Assembly: GCA_020746105.1 (NCBI GenBank)
Contig: CM036634.1
Span: 2,363,556 to 2,427,555, forward strand
Source: Trogon surrucura
Taxonomy: Eukaryota; Chordata; Aves; Trogoniformes; Trogonidae
Reading direction: 5' to 3'
Length of the DNA: 64,000 nucleotides
Under the pieces are notes generated by a model. The model worked only from the letters and a program-made list of their open reading frames with translations. It had not been told where the DNA came from and made no database searches. Positions 12,479-25,806 of the stretch are shown here, one piece after another. The position numbers and the translations under genes are program-made. Position 1 is the first letter of the stretch. Each line of letters opens with the position of its first letter.

Positions 12479-15400
12479 TAAGCCATAGTTGTTATTCCTC
12501 TTTTTTGCAACAGAACTTTGAGCATCTTTAAAAAGAGCAAAGATTTTTTTGGACTTAGAATAAAACCTTTTCCTTATCTTTTCCCACCACAGTAAAGCAA
12601 AATGATTTTTAGAATGACAGTGAGCAGTTTGGAGTGATACAGTTAATTTGCTATTTGCCCATGCTTTTCCCCCGCTTTGTCTAGAAAGGCCGTAGAGAAC
12701 CTGGCAGATTTTCTTTTTTTTTCTGTTTTAAGCGGCAAAGTAAACCTTGTAAGTTTGGCAGGAGAAGCCTGTATATAATACAGGGCAATATTTTGCAATT
12801 CTTGTTTTTACAGCCGTAAACACCTCCCGATGCCCAAGGGGAAGAGGACTTCAATCCAGATAAAATAAGATTCTTAAACACTGAAAACGGTACTCAGATT
12901 TATGGGCCAATTTTAATATTTGAGCTCCTATGCCAAAAGCTGCACATTCCACATGTGCAGCACGGGGTGTTTGTTGCCTGACTGGCAGCTTCCAAGCTCG
13001 TAGCACATCGAGCTGCATCACCCATCCAGAGTTACCCTCTAATCCATTCCAATAAATAAACTCGGAGTTTTGTTCTCAGAATGTGCTCGCCAAATGTTAT
13101 TTCCATATTTACTTTGCCTTTTAGCCTTAAATCTTTTCTTTTTTTTTTTTCCCTCTTGTAGTATTTTTATCCTCTGTCTTATTTAACACCTTTTAATAAG
13201 CTGAATTCTTCCCAAGCGAGCACAACAACATCTGAAAGATGAAATCTATCTCTTTGATGGTATGAAACCATGACCCAACAGGCCCGTCCTCTACCCGGAG
13301 GGCTAGCAGGAGCTTCTTCTTAGATTATTAAATCCTTTAGAAACTCAGGTATGTTTATTCATACTGCAAGGCATCTGGCCAACATCACAATTCTTTCCTC
13401 TTTTGAGTGCAAAAATAATTTACAATTAAAAAGTATTTGCCATTTTGCTCTGCCTAAACCATGCCCCCCTTTTATTCCTGCAGAGTTTCAGTTGTCCTTT
13501 GCTTCTCTCTGTTTTTTCCAAAGGGCTCGTTTGCTTGGGTTCTGCAGAGCATTTAAATGAGAATTCGCAGTCGCGTCTCACAGAAACCAACAGAACGTGC
13601 TGGTGCACAAAACTATTCCTTACCTCCAACTAAAAATAAACACGTCCTTTTGTCTTCCTTTGGTAGGTGCCTTTGGAAGATCTTGCTGGCCAGTTTGCGC
13701 TGTGCTGAAACTCTCCCCGCTTACGCCTTCGGTTCTCAAAGGCCTCTGTGACACAGAGCGCATTCTCATGCTTTTTTTTGTAAAAAAACAAGGGAAAACT
13801 CGCTGCCACAGCAATAACGTTTTGACTCTCAAATGGGACATCATTTACAGGACTGCCTAAAGCTTTATTTTTTAATCTTATCTCTCGCTACTTTCGACAA
13901 CTTTTATTTTTAGTGCTACATTTTCTTGAAAGTAACGGTTCGCGTTTTGCCATTTGCTTCATCCCTACCAGTGATACCTGAAATGTCATGGAAATATCAC
14001 CACGAGGTAGGGAAGAAATCAATCTACTTCTCTGCTCCTGAGCTGTTTTTATCCTTCCATCCAAAGCCACGTTTCTCGACACCTTCCTTGTCTTTTTTTG
14101 AATCGGTTGCTGGCAATTTCACACGGCCAGATTTAGCCATCCTTTTCTCCCGACTCCCCGACGCTGCCATCCCTGGTGAAGGCACCATGCTACCGGCAGG
14201 ACTCTTTACAACATGTCAGGCACCTTTGACGCTTTTCTTTCGGTGTTAATTCCTCTGTTCATACCACTTCTCACTGCTCTCACTCGGCTCCTGCTGCTAC
14301 TTCATCCATAACATTCAGAGATGACCTTTTCTCTTTCTAGAGAGTAAAATACCTCGTCTAGGCTCCTCTTGCCCACCACGGCTTCCTTTCCTCCCTCTCT
14401 CCTGTCTTTTACAATCCAGAGAACAAGGAACTACTGAGATAATTTGTCTGTTCTTTGATAAAAATGTAGGAGCACTTTCTTTTAACTCTATGTACAGCTC
14501 TACGTGTGCTTCACCGGAGTGAGCTTAAATGTCTCATTCTTGTCATGATGACTCAACTGTTAACCCGAACTTCTTCTCTTTTCACTTTCCTAATGAGACG
14601 ACCTTCAGTTAATCTGAGTCCTCTACAACGGTTTGCAGATTTCTTTCAACATTATCTTGTAGGTGGAAAAACTTGGCGAAATTGGCTTTCCGGGTCATTA
14701 ATCTTTCCTCAAACTATTCCTTAATAGGTACCATTAGTATAGTATTCACATGAGCAAATAAAATAATTTTCAGGGAATTTTCATGTGTGTTACTCTCAAG
14801 AGGCATGTTGGAACACTGACCTCTGCCATGTGGGTGCTTTTCTGACCCCCCCCCCCCCAATCCTGACCCTGGAACAGTTGTGCCTTGTGAGAAGCCCTTT
14901 CGTGTAAGTAATCCCAGTGACATCCGTGGGTTTAGTCAACTGGAGCTATTTATTTGTTAAAGGCATTTGCAAAATCCCTGCAGTACGACTACTGTGAGGT
15001 CTCGCATCACATCTGGCAGTAGCCTGCGTTTGGGCTTTTCTCCATCCTGGAAAAGGAAGAGAACCAGAAACTCCGTGAAGTCCCAGCGGGCTGTCCCTGC
15101 TGCCGTCCGTTGTGGAAGGACAGTGCTGAGGTACTACTGGAGCATCTCAAAAACCTGAGACAGCATCAGCTGGGGAGGTTTGGAGTCATGCAGGCTGTGT
15201 TTGACTTGCTCCTGTGCACATCCCTTTGAAAAAATCAATATCTGGTTTTAAAACTCTGGTAATTTTTAACCTTTATTAGGCATAAGTAAACATACTAATG
15301 TAGCCATTCCCGTATCTTGATGCAATTAAAATGAAAATGTTAGTTTACAGGCAATCTGTAGAATACTGGTGTAAACAAGAAAGGAACTATTTGCTATGGA

Positions 15401-18270
15401 TTTAATCTGTGAACATATTTTTTAATGTTAAAGTGAGATGCTGTTAATTTCCTTACACCAGTGACCTAGTTTGGTTGTTTTGTTTTGTGGTTTTTTCACA
15501 TTTGTATTCGTAATTTGGGTCTCATATCATTCTCCCCCCACCCTCTTCTTTCCATTTCTGGGTACTGGAGGCGACTGGAGAGGAAAATGTAGGAAACAGT
15601 AAAAATGATGCTTGATTAAATTAGTCGTGAGACAGTCATTACTTACACTGCAAAAACTGGAATTTGTGGTAGTGAATATCCACATCGTCTAACTGAAATA
15701 CATGGAAAAATGTTTTACCTAGAGATGAGTTGTCTTTACGCGAAATGTCAAACACTGCACCTTTCTGACGCTGCCAGAACTTGGCTGAACTCCAGTCCTG
15801 CTCCTGATCTAAGAAGGGCCAAACTCTCCCAGAGAGCCCCATGTGAATAGAGTGCTCAAGCCAGTTGTATTCCTCCAGTAAATATTCTTCTCATAAGTTG
15901 GAGGTACTTGAATGTGCAGTAGAGTGGTCGTACCTTAAGATGACATAAACCCAAGCAAACGCTTGACATTGTAGCTTCACCTGAGCCTCCTGACATCTTT
16001 GTTTCTTCCTCCATATTTAGTTTGAAGCATAAGCAACACCTGCTGGTGAAAACAAAGTCTATGAAACTGCTGAGCCATCCTGCTGGAAGAACAGGTTTGA
16101 TCATCACTCTAAGCTCTGGGTAAGTTGTTCTATGATAAAATAAGCTCCCCTGTCACTATTTGGGCTAATTTTGTGAGGGTACGTACCTGGCTCCGTCGCG
16201 GAGTGCTTGTCAGCTCTGCGTGGTGAAGGCTAAGTGTGACCCAGGTGACACCCAGGAGCCTGGAAACTCCTTCCTGTATCTGAGTTTTGGAACTGCAGCT
16301 TTCAAGTTAATGCACTGGCAGAATTAATTAAGAAGTTTATGTATCTTGCTACTGCAGAGAAATAGTTATTTCATTAAAGTAGAAACCCCGATGTTATTGT
16401 TTGTGCTCATTGATCAATTTTTAAAAGGAAGTAAAGGAAAACAGGGAATAAAACTTGAATACCCCGAGTTGGGAAACACGTTCCACCACATACCATCTAG
16501 GATAATTATGCACGAGTGAGTGTCACTTGTATATGATATCTGGAAGTGGAACAATTTCTGTTTTAAGCAACACTATTGTCAGAAAACAGCGAGGGAGCTC
16601 TCTGAGTTTGTTATTGTGAAGTAACAAACTGCTTGAAGGGATGCTGCCTTCTTTCAGTTTAAAAAAAAGAAGAACTTTGCAGTGTAGGGAGGTGGTCAAA
16701 ATGTTTGACCGGCAGCCTTTCACAAATGTGAGCAGCAACCCTTCAGAACGTTGCCCTGTTACAGGTAATTTTAATTACACTTAAAGATTTTTTAGTGCAA
16801 AGAGAAGTTAACGCTCGTGAGAATCCTGAAGAACAGCCAAAGCAGCACGGTGTGAGTGTATTAACATTTCTCCCTGTGAAAACAGATCTGAATCTTGTGT
16901 TAGACCCCACATTTTCACGAGCGAATCCAGCATAATAAGTCATCTCTGCTTGGAAGCTCCAGAAGAGGAACGCCGACGACTGGAAATACCATTTGCAGGG
17001 TAAGCAGCAGATGGAAGAACCGCGAATTCTGCAGCGTCTAGTTCTGCGCAGTGCTGTTAGCTGTCTCTGGGCTAAGTAATAATGCGATTCTCAGTTTCAG
17101 AATATTTCTATAATAAGAATTTTTTTTTTCCCATGGTCAGGGATGTTCTTTTATTCCAGAAATAGAGTGGATACTTCATCAAGGCTTGGTTGTACCCTGG
17201 GGCATCAGGTGGTGGTGGATGGGTAGCTGGGGCTGCAGTGTATTTCCGAAGAACTGCGCTATTTTAGGGTGGCAAGCTGTGGGTTTGGTTGGTTGTTACA
17301 TTCTTAAAAGTGTTCTCTGTTCAGAAGACTTTTTGCCAGAAAGAAGGGCAGTAATGCGGTCCAGAGTATTGCCCTGGTTCTGGATTGCCAGGCTCTAGAG
17401 ATGACTTTGTAGACCATGAAAGTTTGGCCACTTTGACAGCTTTGCTCCTTACTGGTTTGGCGCTTTTACAGCATCTTCGAGCCTCTTTGGTTCTCGTAGA
17501 TGAACTGAAGGAGGAAAAAATCTCTCCCTAGGGCGAGTCCAGGCTTTGTTTGTGGACTGATGGGTGTAAAAAAGTAAATTGCAACTGTAACCAAATGTGT
17601 ATATTTAATATCTGTTTGAAAACACTTTGCCTTTCGCTGATACAGGCCCAGTCTTTGCAAGACACAATTCCTGTCCTGAGTGACAGCGAAGGGGCCGGGG
17701 CCTGACGGATCGGGATTGACAGATGAAGAATGCACGTGGTAAGAACACCGGTGCGGTGGAAATTTTCTTTTGGCTTAAATTCCATCGCTCCGTGTACGTC
17801 ATTCAGCTGAATGGCTGTGGTGCTTGTTTGTGTTAGAGATTTGTTACTATGGGGTAAGTCCGAACCACCTCCATCCAGTCGTTAGATGCTAATCTGGATT
17901 TATTACGAAGAAAAGTAAATTGCAAAAAAAGGTGCCTAAATAAGATGAAAATCACGATGAGGAAAGCTGCCACTGAGCTCAGTGAGAACTTTTCCTGCTG
18001 AATCAGGTCGTGGAAAACCTTTCTGTGTTGAGTTGCTAAATAATCTTTGTCTTTTAAGCCGCGATCCTGCTTTCCATCACCTGTGCAACACTCCTGTCGG
18101 GGGAAACTGAGGCAGGTGAGCGTTCGCCTGCCTGAGCAGGGCGGGCTCCCACCGGTCGGAATCAAAAGGTCGTTACAAATTATTTGTTACGAATTATCTA
18201 CTTTAAACAAAGTATTTAGGATCTGTTGTTTGTGTCTGTGCTTCTTCTCCAGACCGTGACTGTTGCGGCT
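12479..18270. other. Proximal upstream DNA, no gene seen
   Basis: No recognisable exon, RNA gene or transposon. A run of 13 C residues is at 14,846-14,858. The sequence becomes GC-rich abruptly near 18,270 at the edge of the MED13L CpG island. Confidence 0.6.
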
Positions 18271-18564
18271 GTTTTCGATTCCTGCCGCACAACAGCAGCC
18301 GCACCCGGGGCTGCTCCGCACGGGGGGGCCGGGGGGCTGCCCCGCACAACTTGAGCTTGACTCCCCGGGGCGGGGGAGCTCCTGCCGGGAAGCCCGGACC
18401 GAAGTGTTGAAGCCGCTTTTAAACTCCCACGAACATTCGCGGGGGAGCCCGGGGTGGGGGGTGTCCGGTGCTGCGGAAGCGGCAGCGGGGCCGCGCAAAC
18501 TCCTCCATGCCGTTTCCCTGCGGCAGCTGCCGGCGAACGAGTGCCCGGCTCCCGCCCCAGCGGC

Positions 18565-18601
18565 GGGCGGGGCGGGGCGGGGCGGGGCGGGGCGGGGCGG
18601 G
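18565..18601 (+). repeat. GGGGC tandem array (GC-box cluster)
   Basis: Six exact GGGGC units (18,569-18,598) with partial flanking units give overlapping Sp1/KLF consensus sites and a strong G-quadruplex-forming run on the MED13L sense strand. It sits about 165 bp before the CCAAT box. Confidence 0.85.
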
Positions 18602-18981
18602 ACCGGCTCCTTCCCGCGGCCCCTCCCGGCCCGGGCCCGCTCCCGCGCGCCCCCAGCGGCCCGGCGGGCGCGGCGGCGGCGGCGGGCGGGGCCGGAGCGG
18701 GGGGGGGGGGAGCCCCAGCGCCGGGCCCCCGCCCTCCGGCGCGCGTCACGTGGGGCGGCGCCGGCCAATGGCGAGGCGCGCTGCGGCTGGCGGCCGCCAT
18801 TGCTGTCAGAGTGGAGAGAGGCAGAGGCGAGGGTGTGAGGCGGAGCGGGTGAGCGGGGCCGCTCGGGCGGGCAGCGCCAGGCGCGGCGGGGCCAGGACGG
18901 GCAGGGGCAGCGCTCGCTCGCAGGGCCGGGGCTGCCGCCCGCCGCCCGCAGCGCCGGGCGCCCCGCACGGAGCGTAAACAA

Positions 18982-18999
18982 GGCGGCGGCGGCGGCGGC
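18982..18999 (+). repeat. (GGC)6 triplet run in the leader
   Basis: Six GGC units are followed by AGCAAC-type triplets to about 19,020. It lies within the inferred 5' leader on the sense strand. Confidence 0.8.
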
Positions 19000-19479
19000 A
19001 GCAACAGCAACAGCAGGAGGAGGAAAACACCATCCACCCGCAGCCAGCGGCGGCAGCAGCGAGGGGCGGCCGGGCGGGGAGGGGAGGGGACACGGCCTCC
19101 GCCGGCACGCGGGACAGCGCCCCCCGCCCGCCGCCGCCGCCACTGCCCGGGGCCGGGACACCCACCCCCAGCCCCGCCCGGCCCGCGTCCCGCAGGGGCC
19201 GCCGCCGGGCCGCGGGAGGAGACCCTCCCCTCTCCTCCCCCCCGCCGCCGCCGCCGCAACGCGTGCCCTGGCCGGGGGGGGGCCAGACCTGGACGCGGAA
19301 GGAGGGCCCCGGGGCCCCCCCCCCCTTCGTCTCTTCGCCCCGGCGGCGCCGAGGCGGCCCGGAGCACCGGAGGAGGCTTCCCCGCCCCGCTGCGCGCTGA
19401 GGGGCCCGCACCGGAGAGACGCCCCCGCCGGAGAGGGCCGCCGCCGGACCGGGCGTCGCGCCGCCAGGAGGACGCCGGG

Positions 19480-19932
<453 letters not shown>

Positions 19933-22900
19933 TAGTCGGGGCCCGTGGGGCTGCTCCTCCGCTGGCCCCTCCCCCGGCCCGGCGCCCCGTGTTTATTTTG
20001 CTCTTTAACGTGGTTTGCTGCGGGTGCGAGTCCTGCTCCTTGGAGCAGGAGAGCGTCGAGGCGCCGGGTCCCGTGTCTGCTGTGTGTGCGACCGTCCTCT
20101 CCGGTAAAGGGGCTTTGCTCCCCGCCTCCCTTGGCACGCCGTGCCCTGTGCGCTTTGTGCCTGCCCGACCGGGGGGTTTTCCTCTCCTTTCACAATGACA
20201 AACGCCATTTCAGCAGCGGCGAGCAGTCATGTAGTGCGATTGTCTGTCGGACTTTACGCCCTGGGCTCCTGTGACTGCGTGTCAGCTGTTGTTACGGCGC
20301 GGTCTCCTCTTTGCACAGATCGTGCTTGGGGGCAAGAGAGAAAAAAACCAAAACAAAACCCACCCCAACCTTTCGATTTTTTCTTCTCTGAAGAAAAGCA
20401 GCGGCTGAAAGTGCAGCGTGTTCGTTCGCGTAGGTGCTCTCTGCCCATCGTGCGGGTAACCGACAACTTCTTACTGGGATCGCGTGGTTTAACGCTGCAG
20501 GAATTACGGTGTCAGTTTTGGCTAGCTACGGAGAGGTAATTTAAAACCAGAAAACGAGTCGTTTCTGTGTAAAGGGCAAAATACCTTGCTTTGTTTTACC
20601 CGAAATGTATAGGAACGTTATCCCTTCTGGCTGGGCAGCAGCTGAGGGAGCGAGAGGAGTGTTTGATCATCAAGAGCCTTCCAGTGCTACCGGGGATGAT
20701 GTGGGAGGGAAGGAGGGACTTTTTTAGCGCAAGGTATGGTGTAGTTAGACAGAAACTGGAAATGCAAGTTTGGGGATAGCACGTGTGGAAGATTTGAGAC
20801 AGATACCCCGTCCCTGCAGCAGAGCTCTGCCAGAATTAGAGGTGGGTGCACATGTTCTTTCTGTCAGAAAACAGGAGATTGGGTTTAGCTCTCTTACAAG
20901 GATTAGTGGGAAGAAAGGAAATTAATTTAAAAATGCCCACAATCAAGCTTTTCTATTACCTTTTTTTTACCTTTTATTGCTGTATGTCTGTTATTTTGTC
21001 TCTGGCTTTTTTTTTAATGTCTGCACGTTTGGTTTTTATTTTGATCGTACCTTTTAAGAATCTGGGACAAGAGCTGTAGTCACGCTGCTGGACAGCTGGC
21101 CCAGAGATTCACCTGCGAGAATAAATACAATTCTTACTTTGGCTTTTTCTTGAAGTGTTACATCGTGTAAGTTTGTAGTGATGCTTCTGTTTGATAACAT
21201 TTTCTAATATTTGTAGAGCAGTGCCGTGTGTGTTATGATGCAGGAATTGTTATGGTGATTTCAGCTGCACTGCTCTTATCTAGTGAGAAAAATAAAGCAG
21301 TGAGCAGGAGGGAGACAATGGTATCTGATTGTAAGAGCAAGGTAGTGAATGGTTTTTCCTTTATATACAGAGAGAGTGAAGTCTCCATTTATTGATGGAG
21401 AATCAAGTAGTGTGTTTTTGAGAAGTGTGACTCTTCGTGTAGCTGCAGTCTGCACATCTGCCACTGGTAAAAATCATTGTTGGCAAGCAATCAGCATAAA
21501 TTACAAGGTGAAGATATTTCATAGTTGTTGTGGTTTGAACTTTTTTTTTTTTCCCCTTCCACACCTTACTAGACCAGGGAAATGTTAGATTTTACATGGG
21601 TGTGTAATATCATTGAAATAAGTTTAACAAAATTATTAAACCCGCTTGCAAAAGAATGAGTTTAATGTGGAATCCTTTAATCTCCCATGTAATTTGTGGG
21701 AGGTATCCATACCTGTGAGGTGGTGCTGTGTATCAGACTGTAATGTTGATTATTTTTTTTTAACTTTAATTGCAAAAAAAAAAAGCACAATACAGTAGTA
21801 TTTTTTTTTTCCTTAATATAGCATATATGCAAACTCTTAGGGTGATCTATTTCGTATTATGGGGGTATTTGTTGGGTTTTATCTGTCAGTGAAAGATGCT
21901 GAGAAAGGAAATACTGACGGGAAATATGTGGCCAACGCCATTGACCCTTTAACCTCAAATTGTCGTATTCGTTTCACAAGTTCTAAGCGTTAAGGCTGCA
22001 GTAGCCTGGATTACCAACTAGAGAAACTTTTACTAATCCCACTTTCAGTGTAGCAGAACAAAACCGTGTACAAACTAAGGCAACCACTGACGGGAGCCCC
22101 TTCGTTCTTTGCGAGTGAGGTGGATGGGTTACCAGTCTCTTTTTAAACTGCTTCTGCTGTTAGAAGTTGACAGGTTTTTTTTAATCGCAAGCTTTGCTTT
22201 GGGTGTGAATCACGAAGAAACGCTCAACTGGAGAATTACATTTCTGAAATATTATTCTGAAAATACACTTCTCTATTCTACTGTGAATCTGTTTATATTG
22301 AAATAATATTTCTTCCCACTGTTTTGCTGAAGGAGGACTGCTGCCTCCCTGCCCCAGAGAAGCCAGAGCTCTGTGGTCAGTCTGTCTGGATGCTGTGGTG
22401 GATTTGGGTTGGTTTAACAGTTCTTGATTTCTGGCTTATTTTTCCTGTCAATGGTCTTTAGAGAGGGGTTTGGTACCTCTGTTTCTTCTGATATTTTCAC
22501 GGAAAATATTTTCTGAAAGCTTTTTAGTAGCTGTTTTCTCAATGATGTCCAGAAAGCATAGAGGCCCTTAGCATTCTTAGCTTAAAATATTTCTTCTGAG
22601 GGGAAGGCACAGTCTCAAGGTAAAGGTTTCCAAGGAAAGCTTTGAATATCCAGCTGCTGAGCGTGATTTCAGGCTTGCATAGCTGGGTTTCGTGAAGTGC
22701 CCCTCTGGACTCGGTGACGCAAAGGGCCGTTGGCTGTGCTGCGCGCGGCTCGGTGCTGAAGCAGGAATCCAGTGCTGTGCTAGAAAATGGGTTAATGCCT
22801 GTGTGCTCTGTCAGGCAAAAAAAATCCCACAGGCGAGCTGCACAAAGGAGTCTAGAATTTTGCTCCAGACGTAAAGCGTTTCTCAGCAGAGGGCCAGTCT

Positions 22901-25625
22901 GCGTGTTTGTCATCAGAATACGCCTCAAATATTAACTTATGTCGGCACAGACAGCACATTAACAAGCTTGCTCATTAAAACTTCACTTTCTGCCCGAGAT
23001 AGCCGTGTTTCTAGCTCAGCGGTAAAAGAAATTACATTTCTCCCAACTCTGTTTTTGCAGTAGTCAAAATGTCTGCTGCTGCTTCCGAAAAAGAATGTTC
23101 ATCAAAACAGTCTTTAATAAGCAATTGTTAAGGGCCGGTTTACTTATCCTAATTAAGAGTTGTCTAATAACTATTTAGAGACAAAAGGTTCTGAGGTAAT
23201 ATGCTCTGTATTAAAATTTCAGACCCAGCTGGCAGGCAGTCTTCCGATGAATAATCCTTAATCATAAAAGTAGTTGGACTGAAATTAATTTGGCTTTTCC
23301 TGTGAGTAAGGGTTAATCGTACGGCGCTCGGGGCTTGCGTGAAGTACGAACACGTTTCCTCAGCTGCCTGGCTTCGCTGCCCCGCTGGATCCGAAGGCAC
23401 GAGTCAGTCTGAAAACTGGGCTGAAGTTGCATAACTTTTTGTATGCTGGAGCTGCGGGGAAAGAAAAAAAAAAGTGCAGCAAAGAGTGTCAGGAATGGCC
23501 TAATGCAGGGAGTAGTTTTCATGTGGTGAAAGATTAGATACTGCAGGAGTCTTCAGCCTGGAAAAGACGTGATTATGTTCTCGGAAAATGAGACCTATTT
23601 ATAGAGGGTTTTATAGAAGCTGAGCACTCGTTTCAATGTGTTCTTACAGGAGCCTGCTGCCAGAAAGGTCCGGTTAGAGGGAATCGTGTCTTTGTTCCAG
23701 TTAATATTCAAAGGCAAATCTACAAACTGTAAAGGTCATTGCTGCTGTTACTTTTTCCAGTCCGCAAACAAAAAGAGAAGTTGTTGCCTTTGATCAGGGA
23801 GTGTCGTTGCTGTTCTCAGAACGAAGCTGAAAAGGAGTCAAGGAAATCTGAGATGGCATTTGAATTATTTCCTCCAAGGTTTTTCGTGACATCCGAAAGT
23901 GAAGAATCCAGAGGGTGCTGCTGAGGTGCTCTTTGGTGTTGCATAATTGTCAGTAAAGGCCTTCGTAGTAAGTGGTTGATTGCCCAACCAAATCCTTCGG
24001 TAGTAGTAAATTAACCAGCAGTCGTTCCTGCGTGTTGTGTTCTCATCAACGCGGAGCTCCAAGCAGTGGGCTGTTATTTTGGCGTGCAGGATGTTACATC
24101 ACTACCCAGTAGATGTCTTGCTTGTTTCAAACTTTATGTGGGTGTGGATTTACATGTATATGTATGGAATTAAGCGCTGAGGTTTTCCAAAAGTATTTGA
24201 ATCTTTAGTTATCTTTATCCTCAGTTTTATTAGGTAACAAGATAGAAGTAGAAAAATGACATTGGAAAGCTTGCTTCCTGCTCATAAAAGATCATTTTAG
24301 GTTTTAAATCCCTCCAGTGGTGGGTTTTTGTTATGTCCTGTCAGGGTGTTTGACAGTTTAACGGTATGTACTAGGGTTAGGGTGAGTTAGGAGGAAATAG
24401 TCCCAGATTTGCAAAGAGATTTGGACAGAGCAACATTCGCTTCTCTTGCCCGGCCTTGGGAGTGGAACTGATGAATCTGTGTTGGGTAACCAGCCTTTTC
24501 TGAATATTGTACTAAGAAAATCTGGTGCGCAGGAGTGACGTTTGCAGTTCAGGACCAAGTGTGCTGAAGAATCCCAAGGTAGCCACTAGGAAATATTGGA
24601 GTGAGGTTTTCTTGGAATCCTGATTACCTACTGAGTGTACACGTACACCAGGGCCTTCTCCAGTGACTGCCTTCTGATTTTGGTGGCAACCCGAGTCCTT
24701 CGGTGAGATGACCGTTGTGAACATCAATGGGATTAAGAAAATACTCGGATACTAGGCGGATGTCTTAAGATGTAGAGAAGGAACTCTATAATCCTGTATC
24801 TAGACCTTTCTTCTATTGTTTGCCCTCCTGACAGTGTAATTCTTTTGAAAAAATATGAAGACCCTGAAATTTTTGAGCTTCAGTGGGGGAAAAAAATAGG
24901 AATGTATCAACTGAACATATTAACTTGATTATGTTTGATCATTAGATGAAGAGGGAATTCTTATGGGTTTTCATTTTTTCACCTCCTGAAGCTTTCAAAA
25001 ACGTTGTGCCTTGGTAGAGTGGGTGTGCATGTGGAGGCACTGCTTTTTAAGTATTTTAAAATCATCAGTGCTGTTGCAGTGTTAGACTGTAAGCAGCTGG
25101 GCATCTGGGCTTGGTTGAAGCTTTCTGTTCAGGGTGTGAGAGCGCTTAACCTGTTGTCTCCGCTTTTCCTTGATCACTCTGGGAAATTACACCCACACCG
25201 CTGTCTTCACTTTTACACCCTTACTCGTGGCAGCAGCCTTTTATCGGGGTTTGACTAAAACATTCCTTCTAGTAGCACGAATCTGCTACAAATTTGCTCT
25301 CGCGTCCTCTGACTGGGACCATGTTACAAGTTCTGCTTTCTCTTCTTGTCCCCTGCTGTTCCATCTCCTCAAGGTCGCTTTGCTCTAACTCGCTAAGCTT
25401 TGAGCCCTCATCTTTCCCTGCCTTTTATTTTTCATTCAGTACCGAGTGTGTCCTCACGGCAATATATAGCAGGATCCATCAAATTATCAATCAATATCGT
25501 GTGGCTTTTTTTTTTTCCTAGTTGTTCCTTTGTGTCTGTGGAACATTACCGGTTGATGTCCACAGACGTACTTCGTTGCTGTCCTACAAACCCTCTTCCC
25601 AAACTTGCTTGTGGGATCCTCAGAG

Positions 25626-25806
25626 GGCTGGTTGGCTCACTCGGTTAGAGCGCGGTGCTGATAACACCAAGGTTGCGGGTTTGATCCCCGTTGGGTCCCC
25701 GTGTGTTGCCTGATCTAGTTGAGAGGCGTCCCTGCCCATGACAGGAGGTTGGATTAGATGATCTCTAAGGTCCAGCCTAGGCCATTCTAGGATTCTGTGA
25801 TTCTAC
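25626..25806 (+). mobile_element. tRNA-Ile/CR1 composite SINE (TguSINE1-like)
   Basis: The head (25,626 to about 25,698) is a tRNA-Ile-like unit. It has box A (TGGCTCACTCGG), an anticodon loop CTGATAA giving anticodon GAT, and box B (GGGTTTGATCCCC). The tail (about 25,735-25,806) is a CR1 3' end with GGTTGGATTAGATGATCTCT and terminal ATTCTAGGATTCTGTGATTCT. That tail is what CR1 reverse transcriptase recognises. A tRNA-Ile head joined to a CR1 tail is the TguSINE1 structure described from zebra finch and other passerines. The acceptor stem does not pair well, so this is not a working tRNA gene. It inserted in sense orientation in intron 1. Confidence 0.85.

Noticed and set aside
18080-18115. 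Possible MIR fragment around GGGAAACTGAGGCA
   Set aside because: Only one short MIR word is present with no flanking support.
18263-18977. Plus-strand frames of 191, 132 and 169 codons before MED13L
   Set aside because: Same GC effect. Three frames are open at once, all begin upstream of the likely transcription start, and none joins MED13L in frame.
25626-25698. A functional tRNA-Ile gene
   Set aside because: The acceptor stem pairs poorly and the unit continues straight into a CR1 tail, so it is a SINE head.
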